Positions 37,101 through 49,100 of a stretch of 64,000 nt of DNA are shown here, in pieces (the first letter of the stretch is position 1; each line of letters begins with the position of its first letter). The position numbers and the translations under genes were made by a program. Source of the DNA: Symsagittifera roscoffensis (Eukaryota; Xenacoelomorpha; Acoela; Convolutidae); assembly GCF_963678635.1 (NCBI RefSeq), contig NC_087069.1, positions 1,238,948 to 1,302,947 on the forward strand, read 5' to 3'. Under the pieces are notes generated by a model. It did not search any database. It was not told where the DNA came from and saw only the letters and a program-made list of their open reading frames with translations.

Positions 37101-40100
37101 ATCTACCATAATTAGAATTAGCAATTAAAATATTTTTCAAGAATAACTCCGACCAAACCCGTGATTGCAAAAATAGGGGGAAATAACTGGCCTGAAAGGT
37201 AACCATATTTATATTGGATTGGTTTTTCATTACTGAGCAAGGGAATCTGGTATCATTTATTAAATAACAATGACTGATCTGACTTTGCGATTCTGAGCAA
37301 AAGGAAGTACCCATTACGGCAAGGAAGAATTGAGGCAATAAACTGCATCAAAAAGGGCACAGCTTTCTCTGATGAATTAAAAAATTAAGCCGAGTGCCTT
37401 TATTGCAAAAATTGCGAGAGCATAAGAAATCAATTCCAAAAAAATTGATTTCTTAAGCCGGAGTCAACAAAGAACAATTATACATACCATAATCACAACT
37501 AGCAATCAAATCAATCCTACATTATCAACTCCGGCCAAAGCCGGAATTTTAATAATAGTAAAAATAACTAATCAGAAAATCGACCTGATTTAGAATGGAT
37601 TGTTATTTCAATATTCAACAAAGGAGAATCTGGCATCATCATTTAAACAAGCATAACTAATGTGACTTTGAGATTTTGCGTGAAAAGAATCACCCATTAT
37701 AAAATAATCAAGGCACTAAGCTACACCAAAATGGGCACAGCTTTCTCTGATCATCCATAAAAAGATTGAGAAAACCAAGACGACAGTGTACTAAAATCAG
37801 AGTGGATTTGAATTTCATCAAATCAATAAGGGGAATCCAGGATCATCATCTAGAAAAAACAAAAGATATAAATGTCATCAACAAAGAAAATATTTTTTAA
37901 ATGTAAAGCGCACCTTAATCCTTTGGGCATAATTCGACAGAAAACTCATTGCCAGTAAAGCAAAAATCAAAGAAGACATATACTTCTAAATTTTCTTAGG
38001 AATACCGCAGTCAACAAAGAATCTACCATAATTAGAACTAGCAATTAAATCGATCCTACAGTATCAACCTCAGCAAAACCCGTGATTTTGAAAATAGTTT
38101 TAAAAAAACTTATCAGAAAACTGAGCTGATTAAGAATGGATTGTTATTTCAGTATTTAACAAAGGAGAATCTGTTATCATCAATTGAACAAGCAAGACTA
38201 ATCTGAATTTGAGATTATGCGCGAAAAGAATCACCCATCACAAAATAAAAAAGGCATCAAACTACACCACAGCTTTTTCTGATGAAATGAAGAAGTTAGT
38301 GGAGCGACATCATTGCAAAAATTTGAAAGCATGAATAAGAAATCAATTCCAAAAAAGAATCTGATTTATTCATTTTATGAACCAGTGCATTCCGAAATCA
38401 TAATTTGAAGCTTCATACAAAAAGTCAAAAGCCAATTAATATATCATAACGTTACCAGCTTTATATGAGCATCAAAATCGCGCTTCATCGTCATACAAAT
38501 AGCTAAGCCAAAAATACAAAACATGTTAGAATAACGTTTGCCATTTTTTGTTTTGCTGAACAAGTGAAGTCCTTGATCCTCAATAAAAAGAATGAGAAAA
38601 CCAAGACGACATAGTGTACTAAAAACAGGGTGGGTTTACATTTCAAAAGATCAAAAAGGGGAATCCAGGATCACCATCTAGAAAAAAACAAAGGATAGGA
38701 AAGTCAAATCAAATTAAATTGTTTTCTATTGGTAAGGTGTATCTCAAATTGTTGCATAATCCGAAAAAAGATTCATTGCAGATAAGGAAGAAGAGAAAGA
38801 AGACCTACATTCAAAAAACAACTTGCCTGAAAGCTAAGCAAAATCAGAATGGATTGGTAATTCATAAATGAACCAGTGGAATCTGGTGTCATCGTTTAAA
38901 TAACAACGGCTCATCTGACTTTGAGATTATGAGCAAAAAGAAGCACCCAATACGACAATGAAGAATCATGGCAAATTGAGGCAAAGAACTACATCGAAAT
39001 GGGCTCAGCTTTCTTCATATCATACGACCTAAAAGACAGTCGACTGTCATCGTAGCAAAAAAAAAGAAAGAAGAGTATGAAATCAATTCCACACTCAACT
39101 AGCTTATTTACATGTATCAAACAATGCAGCCAGTAAAACCCCATTGAAACTTCAAACAAACAACAAACTCGGAGGGTATTTTGTTTTCACAGTATCATTA
39201 AGGGGAATCCAAGGTCATCATCTGTAGAAAAAAATAAAAGTCACGAACTCAAAGGCCAATTATTATATCATCATTCGTGACCAGCTGTTTTATGAGAAAT
39301 AATGGTAATCGCGCTTTGACGTCAAACAAATAGCTGACCGAGAAAACGAGATCAATTCGAAAAACGTCAGCTTTTTCAGTTTATGGACAAGTGGAGTCCT
39401 TGATCATCAATTAAAAGAAGATGAGAAAACCAAGACGACAATGTACTAAAATCAGAGTGGATTTATATTTCATAAGATCAAAAAGGGGAATCCAGGATCA
39501 TCATCTAGAAAAAAACAAAGGATAGGAAAGTCAACTCATATTAAACTGTTTTCTATTGGTAAGGTGTATCTCAAATTGTTGCATAATCCGAAAGAAGATT
39601 CGTTACAGGTAAAGAAAAAAACAAAGACCTACATTGAAAAAACAACTTGCCTGGAAGCTAAGCAAAATCAGAATGGATTGGTAGTTCATAAATGAACAAG
39701 GGGAATCTGGTGTCATCCTTTAAATAACAACGGCTCATCTGACTTTGAGGTTATGAGCAAAAAGAAGCACCCAATACGGCAATGAAGAATCATGGAAGAA
39801 TTGCGGCAAAGAACTACATCGAAATGGGCTCAGCTTTCTTCATATCAGACGACCTAAAAGACAGTCGACTGTCATCGTAGCAAAAAAGAAAGAAAGAGTA
39901 TTAAACCAATTCCACACAACTAGCTTATTTAAATGTATCAAACAATGCAGCCTGTAAAAACCCATTAAAAGTTCAAACAAACAACAAACTCGGAAGGTAT
40001 TTTGTTTTCACAATATCAATAAGGGGAAGCCAAGATCATCATCTGTAGAAAAAAATAAAAGTTACAAACTCAAAGGCCAATCATTATATCATCATTCGTG

Positions 40101-43100
40101 AAAAGCTGTTGTATGAGAAATAAAGGTAATCGCGCTTTGACGTCAAACACATAGCTGACCGAAAAAACGAGTATTCGTAAAACGTCAGCTTTTTTCAGTT
40201 TTTGGACAAGTGGAGTCCTTGATCATCAATTAAAAGAAGATGAGAAAACCAAGACGACATAATGTACTAAAATCAGAGTGGATTTATATTTCATAAGATC
40301 AAAAAGGGGAATCCAGGATCATCATCTAGAAAAAAACAAAGGATAGGAAAGTCAACTCATATTAAACTGTTTTCTATTGGTAAGGTGTATCTCAAAATGT
40401 TGCATAATCCGAAAGAAGATTCGTTACAGGTAAAGAAAAAAACAAAGACCTACATTGAAAAAACAACTTGCCTGGAAGCTAAGCAAAATCAGAATGGATT
40501 GGTAGTTCATAAATGAACAAGGGGAATCTGGTGTCATCCTTTAAATAACAACGGCTCATCTGACTTTGAGGTTATGAGCAAAAAGAAGCACCCAATACGG
40601 CAATGAAGAATCATGGAAGAATTGAGGCAAAAAACTACATCGAAATGGGCTCAGCTTTCTTCATATCAGACGACCTAAAAGACAGTCGACTGTCATCGTA
40701 GCAAGAAAAGAAAAAGAGTATTAAACCAATTCCACACAACTAGCTTATTTAAATGTATCAAACAATGCAGCCTGTAAAAACCCATTAAAAGTTCAAACAA
40801 ACAACAAACTCGGAAGGTATTTTGTTTTCACAGTATCAATAAGGGGAAGCCAAGATCATCATCTGTAGAAAAAAATAAAAGTTACAAACTCAAAGGCCAA
40901 TCATTATATCATCATTCGTGAAAAGCTGTTGTATGAGAAATAAAGGTAATCGCGCTTTGACGTCAAACACATAGCTGACCGAAAAAACGAGTATTCGTAA
41001 AACGTCAGCTTTTTTCAGTTTTTGGACAAGTGGAGTCCTTGATCATCAATTAAAAGAAGATGAGAAAACCAAGACGACATAATGTACTAAAATCAGAGTG
41101 GATTTATATTTCATAAGATCAAAAAGGGGAATCCAGGATCATCATCTAGAAAAAAACAAAGGATAGGAAAATCAACTCATATTAAACTGTTTTCTATTGG
41201 TAAGGTGTATCTCAAATTGTTGCATAATCCGAAAGAAGATTCGTTACAGGTAAAGAAAAAAACAAAGACCTACATTGAAAAATTAACTTGCCTGGAAGCT
41301 AAGCAAAATCAGAATGGATTGGTAGTTCATAAATGAACAAGGGGAATCTGGTGTCATCCTTTAAATAACAACGGCTCATCTGACTTTGAGGTTATGAGCA
41401 AAAAGAAGCACCCAATACGGCAATGAAGAATCATGGAAGAATTGCGGCAAAGAACTACATCGAAATGGGCTCAGCTTTCTTCATATCAGACGACCTAAAA
41501 GACAGTCGACTGTCATCGTAGCAAAAAAGAAAGAAAGAGTATTAAACCAATTCCACACAACTAGCTTATTTAAATGTATCAAACAATGCAGCCTGTAAAA
41601 ACCCATTAAAAGTTCAAACAAACAACAAACTCGGAAGGTATTTTGTTTTCACAGTATCAATAAGGGGAAGCCAAGATCATCATCTGTAGAAAAAAATAAA
41701 AGTTACAAACTCAAAGGCCAATCATTATATCATCATTCGTGAAAAGCTGTTGTATGAGAAATAAAGGTAATCGCGCTTTGACGTCAAACACATAGCTGAC
41801 CGAAAAAACGAGTATTCGTAAAACGTCAGCTTTTTTCAGTTTTTGGACAAGTGGAGTCCTTGATCATCAATTAAAAGAAGATGAGAAAACCAAGACGACA
41901 TAAGGTACTAAAATCAGAGTGGATTTATATTTCATAAGATCAAAAAGGGGAATCCAGGATCATCATCTAGAAAAAAACAAAGGATAGGAAAGTCAACTCA
42001 TATGAAACTGTTTTCTATTGGTAAGGTGTATCTCAAATTGTTGCATAATCCGAAAGAAGATTCGTTACAGGTAAAGAAAAAAACAAAGAAGACCTACATT
42101 GAAAAAACAACTTGCCTGGAAGCTAAGCAAAATCAGAATGGATTGGCAGTTCATAAATGAACAAGGGGAATCTGGTGTCATCCTTTAAATAACAACGGCT
42201 CATCTGACTTTGAGGTTATTAGCAAAAAGAAGCACCTAATACGGCAATGAAGAATCATGGAAGAATTGAGGCAAAGAACTACATCGAAATGGGCTCAGCT
42301 TTCTTCAAATCAGACGACCGAAAAGACAGTCGACTGTCATCGTAGCAAAAAAAAAAAAAAGAGTATTAAACCAATTCCACACAACTAGCTTATTTAAATG
42401 TATCAAACAATGCAGCCTGTAAAAACCCATTAAAAGTTCAAACAAACAACAAACTCGGAAGGTATTTTGTTTTCACAGTATCAATAAGGGGAACCCAAGA
42501 TCATCATCTGTAGAAAAAAATAGAAGTCACAAACTCAAAGGCCAATTATTATATCATCATTCGTGACCAGCTGTTTTATGAGAAATAAAGGTAACCGCGC
42601 TTTGACGTCAAACACATAGCTGACCGAGAAAACGAGATCAATTCGAAAAACGTCAGCTTTGTTCAGTTTTTGGACAAGTGGAGTCCTTGATCATCAATTA
42701 AAAGAAGACGAGAAAACCAAGACGACATAAGGTACTAAAATCAGAGTGGATTTATAATTGATAAGATCAAAAAGGGGAATCCAGGATCATCATCTAGAAA
42801 AAAAACAAAGGATAGGAAAGTGAACTCATATTCAACTGTTTTCTATTGGTAAGGTGTATCTCAAATTGTTGCATAATCTGAAAGAAGATTCGTTACAGGT
42901 AAAGAAAAAATCAAAGAAGACCTACATTGAAAAAACAACTTGCCTGGAAGCTAAGCAAAATCAGAATGGATTGGTAGTTCATAAATGAACAAGGGGAATC
43001 TGGTGTCATCGTTTAAATAACAACGGCTCATCTGACTTTGAGGTTATGAGCAAAAAGAAGCACGCAATACGGCAATGAAGAATCATGGAAGAATTGAGGC

Positions 43101-46100
43101 GAAGAACTACATCGAAATCGGCTCAGCTTTCTTCATATCATACGACCTAAAAGACAGTCGACTGTCATCGTAGCAAAAAAAAAGAAAGAGTATTAAACCA
43201 ATTCCACACAACTAGCTTATTTAAATGTATCAAACAATGCAGCCTGTAAAAACCCATTAAAAGTTCAAACAAACAACAAACTCGGAGGGTATTTTGTTTT
43301 CAGAGTATCAATAAGGTGAACCCAAGATCATCATCTGTAGAAAAAAAAAGTCACAAACTCAAAGGCCAATTATTATATCATCATTCGTGACCAGCTGTTT
43401 TATGAGAAATAAAGGTAATCGCGCTTTGACGTCAAACACATAGCTGACCGAGAAAACGAGATCAATTCGAAAAACGTCAGCTTTTTTCAGTTTTTGGACA
43501 AGTGGAGTCCTTGATCATCAATTAAAAGAAGACGAAAAAACCAAGACGACATAAGGTACTAAAATCAGAGTGGATTTATAATTCATAAGATCAAAAAGGG
43601 GAATCCAGGATCATCATCTAGAAAAAAAACAAAGGATAGGAAAGTCAACTCAAATTAAACTGTTTTCTATTGGCAAGGTGTATCTCAAATTGTTGCATAA
43701 TCCGAAAGAAGATTCGATATATTTTTTTTTTCAGTTTATGGACAAGTGGAGTCCTTGATCATCAATTAAAAGATGATGAGAAAACCAAGACGACACACTG
43801 TGCTAAAATCAGATTTGATTTGTATTTCAAAAGATCAATAAGGGGAATCCAGAATCATCATCTAAAAAAAACAAAGGATAGGAAAGTCAACTCAAATTAA
43901 ACTGTTTTCTATTGGTAAGGTGTATCTCAAATTGTTGCAAAATCCGAAAGAAGATTCGATACATTGTTTTTTTTTTGCAGTTTATGGACAAGTGGAGTCC
44001 TTGATCATCAATTAAAAATGACGAGAAAACCAAGACGACACACTGTGCTAAAATCAGATTTGATTTGTATTTCAAAAGATCAATAAGGGCAATCCAGGAT
44101 CATCATCTACAAAAAACAAAAGATAGAAAGGTCAACTCATAATTAAATCGATTTTTATTAACTGGCAAAATGCATCTCTTAGTTTCTCAAGAAACTAAGA
44201 CTCTTCTTCAATTTTGGTTTCATTGCAATGATTTTTTTCCACTTATGCAAAAAAAAGAGAAGAGTCTTAGTTTCTAAAAATTCTAATGGATACACGAGTC
44301 AACAGAAAAAAAACATCTACCATACTTCTAACTAGCAATCATATCAATTCTTCAGTATCAACTCGGGCCAAACCCGGAATTTAAAAATAAAAATAACTAA
44401 TCAAAAAATAAATAGCTCATTCAGAATAGATTATTATTCCATTATTCAACAAGTAAAATCTGGTAATATCATTTAAATAACAATGACTAATCTGACTTGG
44501 AGATTATGAACGAAAACTATATCGAAATGGGCACAGCTTTTTTGTGGTGCATTAAAAGTTAGCCGAGCGTCACCATTGTAAAAATTACAAAAAGCATGAA
44601 AACAATATCAATTCCAAAACAACTGGTTTATTTCATTCATGAACCAGTGCAGCCCGTATGAACCATTTTATGGACCAGTCACCATCTAGAAAGAAAAACA
44701 AAAGATGAAAAAATCATTATCTCAAGAATGCAATCGATTTTTTTTTTTCTAAATGGTAATGCGAATCTCAATCCTCGTTGCCCCATTCTACAGAAAAAAC
44801 TATTGCAAGCAAAACAGAAGTCAGAAAATTTTTGAATTTCAACAATTTTTTGAGGATACCGGAGAGAAGAAAAACAACTACATAAATACAACTTGCAATC
44901 AAAACAACTCTTCAATATCAACTCCGACAAAACTAGTCATTGCAAGAGTAGAAAAAAATTACATGCATGAAAACCGAGTTAAATTAGATTGGACTGTTAT
45001 TCCATTATTCAACAAGGGGAATCTGGTAACATCGTTTAATAAACAATGACTAATCTGACTTGATGATTATAGCGAAAAGAATCACCCATTATCACCCATC
45101 ACAAAAAAATCAAGGCATTTAGCTATATCGCAGTGGGCAAAGCTTTTTACTGATTCATTAAGAGTTAGTCGAGCTTCATCATTGCAAAAGTTACAAAAAG
45201 CATGAAAACAATATCAATTCTAAAACAGTTGACTTAATTCTTTTTCTGAACTAGTGCAGCACGTATGACCCATTTTATGAACCAGTTACCATCTAAAATA
45301 CGAAATCAATTCCAGAACAACTGACTAATTTCATCATGAAACAGTGCAGACCATAATCATCGTTTAGAGTTCATACAAAACAAGGACCACACAATCAACT
45401 AAACTCAGAGGGTATTTTGATTTCATAATATCATTAAGGGGAATGATATTATGCAATATAATCATTTCATCAGTATGAACTCCTAAGACACCCGTGATTG
45501 CATGAATAGAAAAAACAACTTGCCTGAAAAATAAGCAAAATCATCAAAATGGATTGGTAGTTCAAAATTCAACAAAGCGAATCTCGTATTATCATTTAAA
45601 TAACGACATTCAGACTATGAGCGAAAAAAGTCACCCATCATAAAAGATTCAAGGAATGAAACTACATCAAAATGGGCACAGCTTTGTTCATGTGAGCAAA
45701 AAAAGTAAGTCATCGTTGCAAAATTGCCAAAGCATGAAAATGAAATCAAACTAAAAAAAAACTGATTTATTTCATTTTATGAACCCGTGCAATACCTTAT
45801 CATCATTAAAGATAAATCGTCACGACTCGAAGACCAATTTTCACATCAGAATATGACCACTCTTTTAAGAGCATTAAGGTTAATGGCGCTCCAGCGTCGA
45901 AAAAATTGCTATATCAATTAGAAATCATTTAGAACAACGTCTACTTCTTTCAGTTTAAAAACCAGTGGAGCCCCTGATCAAGAATGAAAAGATCATGAGA
46001 AAACCAAGACGACATATTGCGTTTAAAATCAGAGCGGATTTGTATTTCATAAGATCAATAAGGGGAATCCAGGATCATCATCTAGAAAAAAGAAAGGATA

Positions 46101-49100
46101 AAAACGTCATCAACTTCAAATTGAATTGTTTTTTTACTGAAAAAGTGCATATGAATCCTTGTTACAAAATTCGAAAGGGAAACTCATTGCAAGTAAAAGC
46201 AAAAACCAAAGAAGACCTTCACTTTCTAAATTTCCTTACGAATACCGGAGTCAACAAAGGAAATATATATACATCAACCATAATTACAATTAGCAATCAA
46301 AACAATTTTTCGGTATCAACTTCGGCAAAACCCGGGATTTCAAAAATGGTAGAAATAACTTATCAGAAAACTGAGCTCATTCGAAATGGATTTTTATTTC
46401 ATCAAACAAAGGGGAATCTGGTATCATCATTTAAACAAGCATGGCTAATCTGACTTTTAGACTATGCGCCAAAAGAACACCCATCACAAAAGAATCAGCT
46501 CATTAAATTAACTACACCGAAATGGGCACCGCCTTTCCTGATGATTTGAAAAAATTAGTCGAGTGCATCATTGCAAAAATTGCGAAAGCATGAATAAGCA
46601 ATCAATTCCAAAAAAAACTGACTTATCCGATTTATGAACCAGTGCATTCCGCAATCATCATTCAAACCTTCATACGAAAACCAAGACCACACAATCAACA
46701 AAACTCAAAGGCCAATAAATATATCGTAACGTGACCAGCTTTTTATGAGCATTATAATCGCGCTTCATCGTCATACACAACTAAACCAAGAACACGAAAT
46801 ATGTTCGAACAACGTTGGCCTTTTGATACAATGCAACACACTATATCGAAATGAACACAGCTTTTTTTTATCGATACGTATGATGATGTTCTGTAGTTAT
46901 TAGAGGCTTTTAGGGCATTCATTAATGCATTTATCAGTATGAACGCACTTTTTTAGAGCTTTTTAGAAACTTCCCAGCAAAAAAAAACTATGTCAGTGAT
47001 AATCACTTTGTTATTTCACACTTCAACCCGCCATCTCAAAATCAAAAGCGAGTAACTTGAACGAGTAACTTCACTCATTGACACTACAGTGTGAGGATAG
47101 ATATTGAGTGTGACCACTTACGCATCTGTTCCTCCTCCTCTTGTTTCCGGGCCTGTGCCTCCTCCATATCCTTCACACGTCTCCTCTCCGCCTCCTCCTC
47201 CTCCGCCGCCCTCCGCTCCTCCTCCCGCTTCTGTCTGGCAAAGTACTGGGCCCTCCTCTCTTGCTTGCGCTTGTTCCTCCTCGCCGCCAGCAGACGCTCC
47301 TTCTCGACTGCAAGAGACTGCTCCCACTTCTCAACACGCTCCTGCACACAAAAATTCACATCACAACATAATCGATCCTGGGCGCTTCTCACAATATATC
47401 AGATCTCTTTGATACACATTATTTGTTCTCTCTACAATCGCAACTTTACTCCAGCATATCAGCTCTATCTTCTACCCGATACTTTTTCTCCACATAATAC
47501 TGCTTATAATGATCCGCTACGCATTTTTACACAGAGGCTAAGCGGAGCTTCGCACCACTTGCGATACAACGTAATCATAAAAAGCATGTCGAAACAAAAT
47601 GAAAAATGTTGAAAAAAAAAACTAGGTGAACCAAATATTTTGTATGTCTCGATGAAGGACACCTAGGGCTCAACTAAAGATGGCGGTATGTATGTGACAT
47701 TTTTTGAATTTTTCATACCGATGCGGGACGAAATTGCGTGTTTTCGAAAATTGCCCTTAGTTATTCATTTTATTAGAGAAACAAGAATTTTTTTTGAGAT
47801 TTTGGAATTTTTTCGCAGACCTAACCTTTCTTTTAAAAAAAAGGAGTAGCTGCACCTGCATGAAAACTACGCGCAACCTCTTCATTCGTTTGAAATTTTC
47901 TTATCCGTTTTGAGAAAATTCAAAAAGTTTCTAAGAAACGGTCAAAGTTCAAAAACTTTTTTCTGCTGCAAGCAATTCGTGGCCGGTAAAGTAGAAAAAT
48001 CTAAAAATCAGCTTTTTCGATTAAACACTTAACCTGAGAATTGGCACGGAATTTTCAAGCAGAGTCAAAAAACTTCCAAAGAAACTGTCAATTTTCAAAT
48101 TTTCACTTGTTTGAAGATCATAACTTTTTTCTACAAGAAACAGGGCGTAGCAAATTATAAAGGTGAGCTTCCTTCCAACAATCTTTTGAGCCGACTAAAC
48201 CTACGATATTGGATTTGGCAAAATAGTTATCAAGAAAAAAGCAAAAAACGATTTCCGAAAGTCATAGCCTGTTGCCTAAACATTTGATGGAGCCGCATAT
48301 GCAAAAGAGATTCGCGCATTCTGTTATTTCGATTGAACCCATAAACCTAAGGAAAGACTTCTCCTTTGACTTCTCGAGAAAAGTCAAAAAGTTTCAAAAA
48401 ATGGTAAAAAAATCCGAGGGCTTTTCCGAGGGCCATAAATTTGTGTCGAAAAATTGGCGTATTCGGGTATGCAAAGGAGCTTCCCACAACCCGTGTTTTG
48501 GATTAAAACCAAAATCTCAGATGTCAGAGGGTATTTTCTAGTTAAATTCATATAATTTAGAAAAGAAACCCAAAAAACAAATTAGTTGCAAGGGTGACTA
48601 GCAACTAACTTACGAAGCGGAAGCAAGGCCGAAAATCTTCAAGCAGACACCAGTTAAGCCGAAAAAAAATTACTATGTAAAAAATTCCCCCTGAAACCAC
48701 CCTGTAGTAATTAGTACCCAGCCAGTAGCTAAACTGAATTTTCATGTAATTCAGCATGTCAGCATCATAAGTGATTTTGTTAAACTAGTTGTATACCCGA
48801 AAGAAAGTCTACATTCCGATTTGATAACGCTTGTTAATAGCAAGCGTAATTAGTCTAACTCTCAGTAGATGCTATCATACTAGCATATAGTTTTGCTTTT
48901 GTGGCGTGGCTGTGGGGGAATGAAAGTGGAATTGGAATGAGCAGTGGAAGTGGAAGAGTAGATACCTGGAGGAGTTGTTGTCTGTTGTGGTGTAGTCTCT
49001 CCACAAACACCTCCTTGTCCTCCACCATCATGATGCACTTGGCACGCATGCTGCGCCGCTTCTCAACCTCCTCCTTCATCTGCTCAATCTACATTACAAC

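Larger units (their letters stand above)
29700..39180. repeat. Satellite-like array, divergent part
   Basis: A degenerate tandem array with a period of about 800-940 bp. The anchor GGGGAATCCAGGATCATCAT recurs at roughly 30418, 31276, 32139, 33417, 34268, 35209, 36007, 36915, 37832 and 38657, with some truncated units. A related AAGGGGAATCTGGTATCATC block occurs within each unit, so the monomer itself holds older sub-repeats. No coding potential is credible; short frames are by-products. Confidence 0.85.
26741..47121 (-). other. EIF3A: EIF3A giant intron, 20.4 kb
   Basis: Separates the helical domain from the Arg/Gly tail. It contains three family A copies, a family H fragment and about 17 kb of satellite-like array (29700-46830). 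No exon was found inside. Confidence 0.9.

Noticed and set aside
29802-46453. Frames of 60-162 codons within the satellite array
   Set aside because: Lys/Ile/Asn-rich translations of AT-rich repeat monomers; none is kept open across monomers.
29700-46830. CRISPR-like array
   Set aside because: Units are about 820 bp, the genome is eukaryotic, and there are no short repeats with unique spacers.
47091-47612. 173-codon plus-strand frame and two others opposite EIF3A exon m
   Set aside because: Antisense shadow of a Glu/Arg-rich exon; the minus frame has family similarity and proper splice sites.
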